Of a DNA stretch of 64,000 nucleotides, positions 46,625 to 56,726 are shown piece by piece. Position numbers and translations under genes: made by a program. Position 1 is the first letter of the stretch; each line of letters starts with the position of its first letter. The notes under the pieces were generated by a model. The model saw only the letters and a list, made by a program, of their open reading frames with translations. It was not told the DNA's origin and did not search any database. The stretch comes from Manduca sexta (Eukaryota > Arthropoda > Insecta > Lepidoptera > Sphingidae): assembly GCF_014839805.1 (NCBI RefSeq), contig NC_051130.1, forward strand, positions 4,278,001 through 4,342,000. Direction: 5' to 3'.

Positions 46625-48406
46625 TTATTTCTGAACGAACAGATAACCGCTATCATCCACATCCATAAAGCCTAATTTCGTAAACAAACCTGCCGACCGC
46701 TCATTACCCACCTCAACATACGCATACACATCATTACCCGCCACTAATTCCCGATTTACAACAAACCTCACCAAGTACTCGGCATATCCATTCCTTCTGA
46801 ATTCCTCTTCGCAGTACAAATGGCATACAAAATTATACTCGTTCAAAAAGGTCCAAGCCAACAATTGGTCCGTGGCAGAGGAAAATAAGCCGAATGACAA
46901 AGAGTTGGAGTCTAATGTTGAGAAGTAGAAGCGTGATCCTGAATGCCGGTAAGGCCACGTATCGTCAACCCGTTGAATGTTATCTTGTTTCACCGGTGCC
47001 AAATAAGTGTCGGAAGGGCATCTGTAATGTATTTACAATTTAGTTTGTGTTTAGTTAACATCGGACACTGTTTTGTGAAGTATCTCTTTGTATTCTGGAG
47101 CAAATTCATATTAGTTTAAGCTTCAAAATTCTGTCTTTTCTTTGATAAAATAGTATAAATATAAAATTTTATTAGTCCTTAAATATGGTGTAGGGGTTGG
47201 TGGTGCAGAAACTATATTGCTGAAGAAGTGAAAACTTATTTGTTGTTTGAGAAAGTCCCGTCTTCTCCTTTCTTTTCTTCAACAATGTCATTGTACCCAT
47301 TATTTATTTGTAATTTCTTTATTCATGAGCAAAAGCAAGCCTTTGTCATAAGGTTACATGTTTTATTGATTTGCCATTAAATTTACTAAATCACTACCAT
47401 TGGATTTTTTTTATTTGCCGAATGAGAAAATTCGGAATACCTTAGGTCTTCAAATGGCTTCGTTCTATGATCTAGGTAGTACATCTTCACCCTCCCCAAG
47501 TGCCAATGACTGAACTCAAAAACATTTCTTATCCTCTCCAAACACTTCACAGTGACAGACGTCACCAAATCAAACAGCACAAGTTGACTCCAGTCGATCA
47601 ACTTTGTATTCAGGATAGCTTCTTCCAATTTGCTCGTGTCTTCTGTTATTGAAAATATTATGCAGTCAAACGTACCCTGAACAGAATACAAATTCAATGT
47701 AATATTGTTGACAATTTTCTATATTCAATATGGAAATTATCTTTATAAAAATGAGGGGATGTTCTCTTTACTATCCTCGTTGATATTTTCATCACATATT
47801 TGAAGTATGGTCTGCTAATTTGGCCTAATTGTGTATGTATTTATATTTTTGCTGTATTTTGTTATTCGTAGCCTTCGTCTCAGAGCTTATACAAGTACAG
47901 ACTAGATGTAATAAAATAAAATATGTTTATTTCTTCATTCTTGTTTTGAGCGCCTGTCAAATATTTGCAATTTCTTTTTCCAATTTACTTTAGTATTTTT
48001 TTATTTAAATGAACTAGCAATCATGTATCATACTAGGTATAATATTCCTTAATTGAAACTCTCTGATAAGAAGTGACTAACAAAACAATCATGAAATATC
48101 GCTTAGTGTCTAAAATAATTTGACGTAAGCAATAAATAGATGTATTAAAACTTATCTGATAATGTAATATGAATTAAGTAAATTTCTAAAACTTGTAATA
48201 CTAACCTTATGACTAATAGCAATAAATCCATTGTTCATATCTCCGTAAGGACAATATACTTTGAACTTAAATGCATCCCGCACTCCAGGGCACTTTGTAT
48301 TTAGATACAGAGCGTAGTACCCCGGCACGTTATGTGGCCACAAATTCTTCAATTTTTTCTGAAGTAAATGCCATTTATTTATCGGTAACTCTTGTAATAT
48401 ATCCAT
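46625..48406 (-). CDS. GNAT-type acyltransferase, glycine N-acyltransferase-like (gene 1), three exons, 277 aa
   Basis: Exons (minus strand): 48,406-48,206, 47,676-47,441 and 47,021-46,625; introns are phase 0 and phase 2 with GT/AG ends (donors GTTAGT and GTATTC, acceptors TTCAG and TACAG). Members of this family transfer an acyl group from acyl-CoA, typically to glycine or another small amine; the true substrate here is unknown. The start is the ATG giving MDILQELPINKW, which aligns with the two paralogues. Residues 1-145 form the N-terminal half (conserved FKVYCPYGD, 48-56). About 200-277 is the GNAT/FR47 fold with acetyl-CoA motif A (FRRNGYAEYL, 220-229) and motif B (LFTKLGF, 258-264). 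No signal peptide is evident. It lies in opposite orientation to its two relatives, about 4.5 kb away, and is much more diverged from them than they are from each other. A poly(A) signal is possible near 46,490. Family assignment is firm; substrate is not. Confidence 0.92.
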
Positions 48407-48823
48407 TAAAAATAAACTTCAAATCAGTGTGAAGTAGAGCCGAGACCGGTAGCAACTGCCTTGAGTTCAATTTATGTCGCGATATAAAAATATATGTGCA
48501 TAATGCTGGGCAAATATAACAGCCTTCGCATTATGTAGGTAGTTGGTTATTTATTGCAAATTAGCTTCACTCGAGAACCAAGTATATACGGATTCTAGCC
48601 TACGTCACGTAAAAAGTACTGTCTAGATAAGTGTGTTTGTATCGACTTAAAGCCGCTATTAACGATATCTCTGTTACACATTGCGTTTTGTTAACATTAT
48701 CTTTATTGTACTGCACACTTCTGTGTATAAATATAATTATTTTATAATCAAGATGGTCGCGTGATCTCTTTTATAACTTCTTATCTATTTTGTAACTTCT
48801 TTAACATAATTATTTTGAACTGG
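48407..48823. other. Upstream region of gene 1 (minus strand)
   Basis: It should hold the promoter and leader of gene 1. I do not find the leader-exon island that precedes genes 2 and 3, nor a clear TATA or TCAGT at a sensible distance on the minus strand. Confidence 0.35.
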
Positions 48824-49010
48824 CCTTTGCTCACGGCTTCGCCCGCGTGAAGGAGTTGTACGGGATAAAATACCCGCTATATATTTTCCCGGGATAGAAA
48901 GTAGCCTATAACCTTCCTAGGGTAAACTATCTCCTTACGAAACTTCATAAAAATGTGTTCTGTAGATTATGAGAAAATCGATAACATATAGACAGACAAA
49001 ATTGGATCAC
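48824..49010 (-). repeat. Helitron-like repeat, minus strand
   Basis: TTTGCTCACGGCTTCGCCCGCGTGAAGGAG, CCCGCTATATATTTTCCCGGGATAGAAAG and AACCTTCCTAGGGTAAAC match the copies at 8,961 and 50,062. The CTAG end has decayed to CTGG. Confidence 0.55.
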
Positions 49011-49733
49011 ATAAATATTGCACAAAATCATTATAAATTGTAGTCTATTCCCCTTATTCATAAACGTTATTTATCCAAGGACGGAGCATTGCTGTGATAA
49101 CAAGTCTGTTTTTCAGTGTTGATGGCATGGAAGCCTTTGCAGTACGTAGACATAGAGCCTTTGTGATTGGCTAATATTGGGATACAACTTGAATCTAATT
49201 GGTTGTCAGATAAAAGCCTAACAAACAGCAAGCTATCAGATAAGTTTCATCCAAATCCGTTCAGTAGTTTTTTCGTGAAAGAGGAACAAACATCCATACA
49301 TCCAACCTCACAAACTTTCGCATTTATATGTGGGATATAATGCCGAGACAAAAACACCGTCTTCAAATAAATAAAAACCACTTTAATTAAATCAACTTAA
49401 ACTTAAACTACGTCTTTATAAAATGAACGTCTTACTCCCCCGACTACGCACACGCCATCTTATTTTCCTATCCCCTTTTTCCCTCTTTCCCATACATCTC
49501 TCTCACTCCCACAAATCACGTTCCGTTTCCCACATATATTATTTGTAGGATTAGTAGGATAAACAAGTTCTTATGGTAATTTTAATGAAGTGCGTCATCA
49601 TAACTCGGATACCATGTTTTTGTTTTCTTATCGTTAATACGTGCAATATTATAAGATTAGGCAACATTATGACATTTTATAAGGACATTGAAGGTGATGT
49701 TTTTATGACGACTGTTACAATAAAAACTTTTCC
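49011..49733. other. Mostly unannotated; scrap of a second element
   Basis: TTTCATCCAAATCCGTTCAGTAG with CATCCATACATCCAACC and CTTTCGCATTTATATGTGGG (about 49,248-49,336) resembles the start of the 51,329 element in reverse. The rest shows nothing. Confidence 0.4.
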
Positions 49734-49980
49734 TAGATATATTTTATATCCGCGCGGATTGCGATCACTGTACAAAAGGTGTTAAAACTCGCCACATTGG
49801 CTCACGTAAGTGTGTCGCGTTCCCGGATCAGCCTGTGTATATCCGATTCCAACATGCTGTGTCGACTGCCGAGGGGTAATCATCTCTCGTCAGTCAACGT
49901 TCTATTGAAAACCACTCCACTTACAATCAGGTTCAATGGGGTCATTTTGCTTTGTATCTCTATAAAAAAATAAAAAAATA
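49734..49980 (+). repeat. Dispersed repeat family C, full-length-looking copy
   Basis: It begins AGATATATTTTATATCCGCGCGG, contains CGTTCCCGGATCAGCCTGTG and GAGGGGTAATCATCTCTCGTC, and ends CTATAAAAAAATAAAAAAATA. The long A-rich end again suggests retroposition. Confidence 0.7.
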
Positions 49981-50061
49981 ACGTGTTTTAAAATAACCGT
50001 GCAACAATTCCGAAATGGAATAAAATAAGCTGTGAGGTATTAAGGTTATTTTTTATTGTAT

Positions 50062-50361
50062 ACCAGCTCTTGCTCGCGGCTTCGCCCGCTTGAAGATGAT
50101 TTCCGGGATAAAAGTCCCACTATATATTTTCCCGGGATGGTAGTCTATAACCTTCCTGAGGTCTTATACTATCTCCATACCAAATTATGTTTTGTTATAC
50201 CACGTTTTATATCACGTCCCACGGGAACAGGAAAAAAGTATCCTATGTCCGTCTCCTGGTTCTAAGCTACCTCTCGACCAATTTTCAGCCAAATCGGTAC
50301 ATCCGTTCTTGAGTTACCTATAAATAGTGTAAATAACACCACTTTCTTTTATATATATAGA
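50062..50361 (-). mobile_element. Helitron-like repeat, minus strand
   Basis: On the minus strand it starts TCTATATATATAAAAG after an A and ends in GCGAGCAAGAGCTGG, a mutated CTAG end. The body carries CCCACTATATATTTTCCCGGG and CAATTTTCAGCCAAATCGG (plus-strand reading). Confidence 0.6.
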
Positions 50362-50960
50362 TTTGATAAGCCCCTGTACGCCATTATGTATGGAATATAA
50401 CAATTTTCAAATGTCCGCCGCAAAACCTCTCACTAACATTGATTCAAATCTAATGTTCAATGATTCTGTCGCGTCGACCCAGCTTCAATTTAACGATGCC
50501 TTAGGTTATGTTGACTTCTTTAATCATCTTCGTAAACGTTAAACTAAACTTTATGGCCAACTATAACAGCCTATTAATAATTTTTCATTTTATAATATAA
50601 AAAAGAAATCATATACGAAGATCGAACAGGTTTAAAGCCTTAATAGAACGCCAAGATGACGGCTTACAGTTTGGCATTTAATATATCTTGACTATATACA
50701 AACAAAAGGGTTTTCTCACTAAAACAGAACAGAGCTTCAAAAATGATTAAACAAGTTTGCATAAAATGCACGTCTCCACTCCGCTACGTTGGACAGGAAA
50801 CCTACTAAAGAGGCTTATGAATAAGAAGCTTTACAGGTGCCAAGAATACATCTGCATTTTCTGTGTTTATTATCATGACAACTGATACAAAATTCTTTGT
50901 AGCGAGTTATGTTTTTTCAATCAAAACGTTTCACTAGGAGTTGAAATTACATAATATATA
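50362..50960. other. Unannotated stretch
   Basis: AT-rich; nothing recognised. Confidence 0.5.
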
Positions 50961-51229
50961 TTTTTATTGCTTTGTATAAGCGATACGACCCTCTATAAAT
51001 AGTAGAAACACCATCCAACACTATAAATTACAAAGCATTGTTTGGTATTCCACTGCGCTCGCCATCCTAGACATGAAATGTGTTATTATGTCCAGTAGTT
51101 ACACTGGTTATAATGTCCTTCAAACCGGAACACATCAGTGACTACACACTACTGCTTGGCGGCAAAAATAGACATTGCGGTGGTACCTACCCAGGCAGAC
51201 TCTCACATTATGAGAGACCTACCACCAGT
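50961..51229 (-). mobile_element. LINE-like 3' end, family E, copy 4, minus strand
   Basis: TTTTTATTGCTTTGTATAAGCG, ACACCATCCAACACTATAAATTAC, CACTGCGCTCGCCATCC and CCAGGCAGACTCTCACATTATGAGAG follow the family order. Confidence 0.65.
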
Positions 51230-51328
51230 ATACTCGCGTTTAATATTCTACAACTGCTAGACTACTTAGAATTACTTCCTTTCTTATCTTACTAATGCTA
51301 TATCTTATACTATAACATCTTACCATAA

Positions 51329-51641
51329 TTTGTTACTGATATAAATGTGAAAGTTTGTAAAATGTTTGGGAGGTTGAATATTCGGATGTGCGTAAGAAGT
51401 AAACTCGGAACAGCTGAACTGATTTGGATGAAATTTGGCACACGCATAGATCTTGTCCTGGATTAACACCTGGATTAATCCTGGTAACTTGCTCATGATG
51501 GAAAAAAATGAGAGCTGCAATATATTTTAAAATACATGATACTGGCGTTATATGAATAAGGCTTTGGATTGGTACAGTAAATTTGGGACTTTTGTGGCAT
51601 GAAAGGCCCTTAACGGGGGCGAAGTCGCGAGAAACAACTAG
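51329..51641 (+). mobile_element. Helitron-like element, plus strand
   Basis: GGGGGCGAAGTCGCGAGAAACAACTAG before T forms a weak hairpin followed by CTAG. The body has GATTTGGATGAAATTTGGCACACGC, shared with 3,904. The 5' boundary is approximate. Open frames on both strands over it are by-products. Confidence 0.6.
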
Positions 51642-52040
51642 TATATCATTTAATAGTAAGCTCATAATTATGTCTTCAAAGTTAAAGAGATGGGCAAGGT
51701 CTTTTGCATTCACATTTCGACTAACAAAGTCTCGTCGACAATTAAATGTTTATAAAATTTTAATTCGAACTTGAAATTACTGAATTTATCTATGTTTAGG
51801 GAAATGGAAAATTTCCATTCATAAACGAATTCGCAGTCTCATATTTCTGTAAACCGAATATAAATGACTACCTTTCATTAAAAAATACGCTGCAACAAGT
51901 TAAATTATAAACGCATAAAAATATATAATTTATTTACCTGTGGCATACGTTTAAGTGTTTGCACCTTGTATTCAATATAAGGAGGATTTCTTTGATTTTG
52001 TTTATCAGTGTAGTGAACACTTAAGGCGTGAGTATGTCAA

Positions 52041-52274
52041 TTAGGACACGCTAACATCTTTTCTCCCTTGAGGTCGACAGAGGCGAAAGTATTGCATCCA
52101 CTTTTCGTGTCCCGTGTGTATTCTGTCCCATGATGTGATAGTGGGCGAGTTATCACTATTCGGGCACAAAATACCAAGTTTATACTGAGGAGAAAAACCA
52201 TACTCGATCCAGGAATTGTACCGGAGACCTCAGCGTGTAATTCATACTGCAGCATAACTATACAACCCAGGCAG
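52041..52274 (-). mobile_element. SINE-A copy upstream of gene 2, minus strand
   Basis: It has TTCTCCCTTGAGG, GTGTGTATTCTGTCCCATGATGTG, GAGAAAAACC and head AACTATACAACCCAGGCAG. It is shared at the same relative place in unit 2 (55,866-56,083), so it inserted before the duplication. Confidence 0.8.
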
Positions 52275-52336
52275 TTGCAGTTAATGGCACTATAGATATA
52301 TTACACAACAGATAGTGCATTTGACGCCGACTGATC

Positions 52337-52416
52337 AGTCGTTCCAAGGATTTAGGTCGCGGCGCACAATAATACCGCGTGGACAGATTACAATTTGTAT
52401 TGAATGGAAATTGCGA
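52337..52416 (+). promoter_or_regulatory. Candidate promoter and untranslated leader exon of gene 2
   Basis: An 80-bp candidate exon runs from the A of TCAGT (52,335-52,339, the insect initiator consensus, inside the palindrome GACTGATCAGTC) to a perfect donor, TTGCGA|GTAAGTAA (52,416/52,417). About 150 bp around it differ from unit 2 at one base that I can see. A TATATTA lies near -40, slightly far for a TATA box. The leader would be spliced to an acceptor upstream of the ATG at 52,905 (candidates near 52,695 or 52,755). Confidence 0.5.
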
Positions 52417-52904
52417 GTAAGTAATTTTAATTGTATGGAATGATAAGTTAAATATTAACACTTGAGTTAATATTATTGTAATATGTTTTAATCATAGCTT
52501 AATTTCGTAGTGCCAGTGCTAGTGATGATATGCATGATAGAGTTAGAAATGAAAGGAACATAAATGTATCAATATGAGTTTACAATACTAATTTATGTGT
52601 GAACTAAATTATAGTTCTTTTTGCATATCAATTTCGTGATAATATCTTGTTCCAACTTGTTCGTTATGAACGATTTTTTGTCCTGTTTGTTTAGTAGAAA
52701 CTACAAATCTTGATAACCGCTTAGAAAAAAGGTTAAAATAAATGTTCTTTTACAGCACGATTTAAATTCCTGAACTGATCTTTGATTTCGTCGAAACAAT
52801 AAATCGAAATACGTCTTGCTAACTATACAAAATTTAAATTGAAATCCAATTTCAAACAAGCAAAAGCGCCAGAGGTGGAAATTAAATCGTATAAAACAAT
52901 AATA

Positions 52905-55592
52905 ATGCAAGATCCTCTACAACTGTTGCCGGTGGAGAAATGGTCGGAGTTACAGAGAGTGTTCAAATCCGACTGGCCCCGGGGCATGCCCGCGTACTAC
53001 ACGCTAGAGACGCAGAAGCGTTGGTTGGAGCAAGGGTTCTATTACGGCTTCAAAGTTTATTGTCCTTACGGGGATTTGTGGAATGGCATGGTCGGCATCA
53101 ATGAGAAGGTGAGTTTTAGTAGTTGGTTTGAATGGAGTTTTAGTTGTTTTTAACTGACTTCGCAAAAGGCTGATGTTACTCCATTTGCCCTATTTTTTAA
53201 CTAATTGATTAGTATTCATGGAAATTTGGGAACACAAGCGATTTATCGTTTGCTCTTTGCTGCCATGTTGTATTTTGTTTCTGTTTCGACCAGACAATTT
53301 ATTTAAATTGATAGTATCTGCTCGATGCTTTAGCATTAATTAAATATAATCAAATGCACATTCCTAATAATTTACAATTTTGAAAATTCTTTTTCCATTA
53401 TCTTTCAGGAAGGCCTTTATGAAATCATGATACTGTGTCCCAGAGACGACACGGAAAAATTAGGAGAAGCCCTCAAGAGAACTAAAATAATAAACTGGAA
53501 CAGAACTATTTTAGTGCCGTTCGCGCCAGACCACGTTGTTACTTGCGTTAATGGAGTTATAGGCGATTTTGGTGTGAAAATAACAACTACGATACCTTCT
53601 CTGTTCCATTATTTAGATAAAACCAAACCAAAATTTGACGTGAGGTAAGCAGTTTTTAATATTGCTCCAATTCGTCCATTTGTACAAATGCCAGTATTTA
53701 GCTATTTTTTATACGTGCATGGCAAAGTGGAACATTCTCGAAAGATCCGGAACGGTCTGGAACTTGTTACTAGAATTGAGGTCCGTTATCGAGTTTCCAC
53801 GACATTCTGGAATCATCGAGATCTTTCGTGAACGTTCCATCGCACGACCTTCCACATTCGGGTAGGCGCTATAATCGGCAAGTGCCAACGGATGTAACAG
53901 TAGTATAGCTAATGTTATCTCGAAGATCTGTAACGAGAGATAGCGTCAGTTGCAGATCAAGAAATAAGCTATTTAATAAGCACAGCTGAGATATCATTTC
54001 ATAATTCGCTGGCTCACCATGACAAGGTTCTTTTCTATATTTGATAAACAATTTGAATTATAAGTATGTTAATATATTGTATGAATATATATAATTTTTT
54101 TTCAATTAATATTTCCAATAATTCCGAATGTTAAGGAGAAAAGCTAATATTCATGATTTTCCTAATTGTTACCATTATGAAAATTTTTGCACCAAAACTA
54201 AAAATTAACATAGGACCTTGTAACAGTAAGACAGCAACTTATGTGCAGACCGCAAACTATGTAAGTTTATATAGCTTACAAAGTGTAGTTTTCTCAGCTA
54301 TTTGAGCTAACCGTCGTGTGGATTGGGGGTGTTTGGAGAATTCCACCACTCTGTCCCCTGCCTGTCGTAAGAAGCGACTAATAGGGGCCATCGGGGGATC
54401 GCGGGCGGTCAGCAGAGGGCCGTCCGCAGTTAGTGTTTGGTGACTCCAAGATGGACGGTAGCGTGAAAGGTAGGCCTCATGCTGCTGTGACGCTGAGGGC
54501 CTCATTCGGTGCGCGGGGGCTTTGGAATGGGAGTGAAGGATTTTTCCCGAAAAAAAAACTCATATTATCTGCGTTTACACACACACACAACGTGGATTTT
54601 AACATTCCGAATGACTTGGGCGAAATGATATAGTGTTTCTCGATGACGTTTTACTAATAGAGCGTCATACACAAACAAAATTGGACATAAAAACAGCGCA
54701 GTATTTACCATAGTCAAGCCCTAGCGGCTCGCATTGATACGGCTTGAGTGTGCCCGAATGGGGGTCCGAGCGTCGACCGCCCCGTCGCCATGACAGTCGA
54801 ATAAAATGCATTTATTAGTTAAAAAAATAAGTTAAATAGTGTATTTTTTTCATTCACAGTTGGAGTATAATTTGTACATAGTCTAAAAACACAGGAAGGC
54901 ATTTTATTTATAAAAATACAAAAAGTTAGTAAGCCGGCTAGTCGCGACAGTGGTTGGAGGTTGACTAAATGAATGTCGGGCAATTGCCTGGCTTTCGTCT
55001 TGCCAGTATTGAGTTCGGACAACATATTTATGTAATAAAAACATCTTAGGTGTTTATCTTGTCTGTACCAGCCCAGAATGTTGAATTTCTGCCCGATAAT
55101 AGTTGCGCCTTTGCCTACCCCTGCGGGGATATAAAGCGTCTGTGTATATGTGTGTGTATAGCGTAATAAATTATTTTTATTATTTCCAGTATACCACCTG
55201 CCATCACTTTTGACTACCTAAAAGAAGATCATATAGAACTCATCAACAGCAAATGGCCACATCGGTACCCAGGGTCTGAATGGTACTTTAACCAGCTCAT
55301 AGTCTCTAAAAATGGTTATGGATTATACCAAAACGACAATCTAGTCGCCTGGATATTTATCAACGAGATGGGAGCCCTCGGACATCTATTCGTTCTAGAA
55401 GATTTTAGAAAGAAGGGATTTGCAGAGTTAATATTAAAGCTGCTCTGTAATATAATGCTTGAGGATGGAAAGGATGCATTTGTTTTCTGCGTGGAAGGCA
55501 ACAAAGGAGCCTGCAATTTGTACAAAAAACTGGGTTTTACGTTATCCCAAAGTGTAACGTGGTTCTTTATGAATAAAACTAATAATAATTGA
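52905..55592 (+). CDS. GNAT-type acyltransferase, glycine N-acyltransferase-like (gene 2), three exons, 280 aa
   Basis: Exons: 52,905-53,108 (204 bp), 53,409-53,644 (236 bp) and 55,190-55,592 (403 bp). Introns are 300 and 1,545 bp, phase 0 and phase 2 (donors GTGAGT and GTAAGC, acceptors TTTCAG and TTCCAG). Upstream of the ATG the frame stays open for 22 codons without another ATG, so MQDPLQLLPVEKW is the start. The N-terminal half carries FKVYCPYGD (49-57). The C-terminal GNAT/FR47 fold carries motif A (FRKKGFAELI, 219-228: R-x-x-G-x-A binds the acyl-CoA pyrophosphate in known GNATs) and motif B (LYKKLGF, 257-263) with the tyrosine often used as general acid. The likely reaction is acyl-CoA-dependent N-acylation; the substrate is unknown. 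Its partner gene 3 lies 1.1 kb downstream. Intron 2 holds several later insertions. Of the three copies it keeps the most conserved motif residues. Confidence 0.93.
53728..53839. mobile_element. Short inverted-repeat element (MITE-like) in intron 2 of gene 2
   Basis: The outer 20 bp, TGGAACATTCTCGAAAGATC (53,728-53,747), are repeated in inverse at 53,820-53,839 with 18/20 identity. The 112-bp element is absent from the matching intron of gene 3. The left end contains a perfect heat-shock element (GAA-nn-TTC-nn-GAA, 53,730-53,742), and the right end contains GAACGTTC. Confidence 0.6.
54290..54800 (+). repeat. GC-rich unclassified repeat in intron 2 of gene 2
   Basis: It has CCACTCTGTCCCCTGCCTGTCG, TAAGAAGCGACTAATAGGGGCC and GGGTCCGAGCGTCGACCGCC, and ends CGAATAAAATGCATTTATTAG. 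The motif TGTCGTAAGARGCGACTAA recurs, in my memory, in insect non-LTR elements. It is absent from the same intron in gene 3. Confidence 0.35.
55058..55160 (+). mobile_element. SINE-A 3' fragment in intron 2 of gene 2
   Basis: GTACCAGCCCAGAATGTTGAATTTCTGCCCG and GCGCCTTTGCCTACCCCTGCGGGGATA. The same fragment occurs in intron 2 of gene 3, split by a later SINE-B. Confidence 0.7.
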
Positions 55593-55865
55593 AATAACTG
55601 AATTTCATTATATTTTTTTAATTGTGAAAATTTCCATTCATAAACCTATTCGCAGTCCCATATACCTATCAACTGATTATAAATGAGTACCTTTCTTTTA
55701 AAAAATACGCTGCAACAAGTTAAATTATAAAAGCATAAAAATATAAAAAATATTTACCTGTTGCATACGTTTAAGTGTTTGCACCTTGTATTAAATGTAA
55801 GAAGAATTTATTTAAATTTGTATTGGTCGTCGGAGTGTAGTGAACACTTAAGGCGGGACTATGTC

Positions 55866-56083
55866 CATTAGGACACGCTAACATCTTTTCCCCCTTGAGG
55901 CAGACTATTGTCTATTGCACCCAGTTTTTGCCATGTGTATTCCGTCCCATGATGTGATAGTGAGCGAGCTTATTGCTGTATCGGGCAGAAAATATTGAGC
56001 GGAAAATCTTACTCGACCCGGCGTTTGAATTGGAAACCTCAGCGCGGCAGTCTTGCTGCAACACAACTATAACACAGAGGCAG
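55866..56083 (-). mobile_element. SINE-A copy upstream of gene 3, minus strand
   Basis: Counterpart of 52,041-52,274. It has GGACACGCTAACATCTTTTCCCC, GTATTCCGTCCCATGATGTGATAG and the head AACTATAACACAGAGGCAG. Differences between the two date the duplication relative to the insertion. Confidence 0.8.
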
Positions 56084-56145
56084 TCGCAGTTTATGGCACT
56101 TTAGATATATTACACAACAGATAGTGCATTTGACGCCGACTGATC

Positions 56146-56225
56146 AGTCGTTCCAAGGATTTAGGTCGCGGCGCACAATAATAGCGCGTGGACAGATTAC
56201 AATTTGTATTGAATGGAAATTGCGA
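56146..56225 (+). promoter_or_regulatory. Candidate promoter and untranslated leader exon of gene 3
   Basis: TCAGT at 56,144-56,148 in GACTGATCAGTC and donor TTGCGA|GTAAGTAA at 56,225/56,226, the same 80-bp spacing as upstream of gene 2. One difference (CCGCGTGG versus GCGCGTGG) is visible in about 150 bp, while sequence on both sides is clearly more diverged. Confidence 0.5.
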
Positions 56226-56726
56226 GTAAGTAATTTTAATTGTATGGAATGATGGGTTAAATATTAATATTTGAGTTGATATTATTGTAATATGTAGTGC
56301 CAGTGCTAGTAAAGTAAAGTAGCTATATATGTTCATGATAAAGTTAGAAAACAAAAAACATGAATGTTTAAATTAATATCAGTTTACAATACTAATTTAT
56401 GTGTGAACTACAGCATAGCTCTATTTGCATATCAATTTTGTAAAAAAGTAAACGATACTGATTTATATGTTGTTTCGACTTGTTCGTAATGAACGTTTTT
56501 TTTTTGTTCCGTTTATTTAGAAACTGCAAATCATGATATCCGCCTAGAAAAAGGTTTAAATATATGTTCTTTTAAAGCAATATTTAAATTCCAGAACTGC
56601 TCTTTGATTTCTTCAAAACAATAAATCGAAATACGAATTCCTAAATATATAAAATTCAAATTGAAATCTAATTTAAAACAAGCAAAAGCGCCAGAGGTAG
56701 AAATTAAATCGTATAAAACAATAATA

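Larger units (their letters stand above)
51770..55595 (+). repeat. Tandem duplication unit 1 (contains gene 2)
   Basis: Unit 1 begins with text that matches the sequence just after the stop codon of gene 2: CTTGAAATTACTGAATTT here, ATTGAAATAACTGAATTT at 55,588. Both units then share TTTCCATTCATAAAC, ACGCTGCAACAAGTTAAATTATAAA and CATACGTTTAAGTGTTTGCACC. They go on through a SINE-A, the leader island, three exons and a SINE-A fragment in intron 2. Confidence 0.85.

Noticed and set aside
52258..52461. Minus-strand open frame shared by both duplication units (also 56,091-56,354)
   Set aside because: Its conservation is explained by the leader-exon island on the plus strand; no start or splice evidence on the minus strand.
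52839..52904. Upstream in-frame extension of gene 2 (22 codons), also in gene 3
   Set aside because: It has no ATG and begins only at a non-ATG codon; the ATG at 52,905 aligns with gene 1's start. The conservation fits 5' UTR near an exon that was copied or converted.
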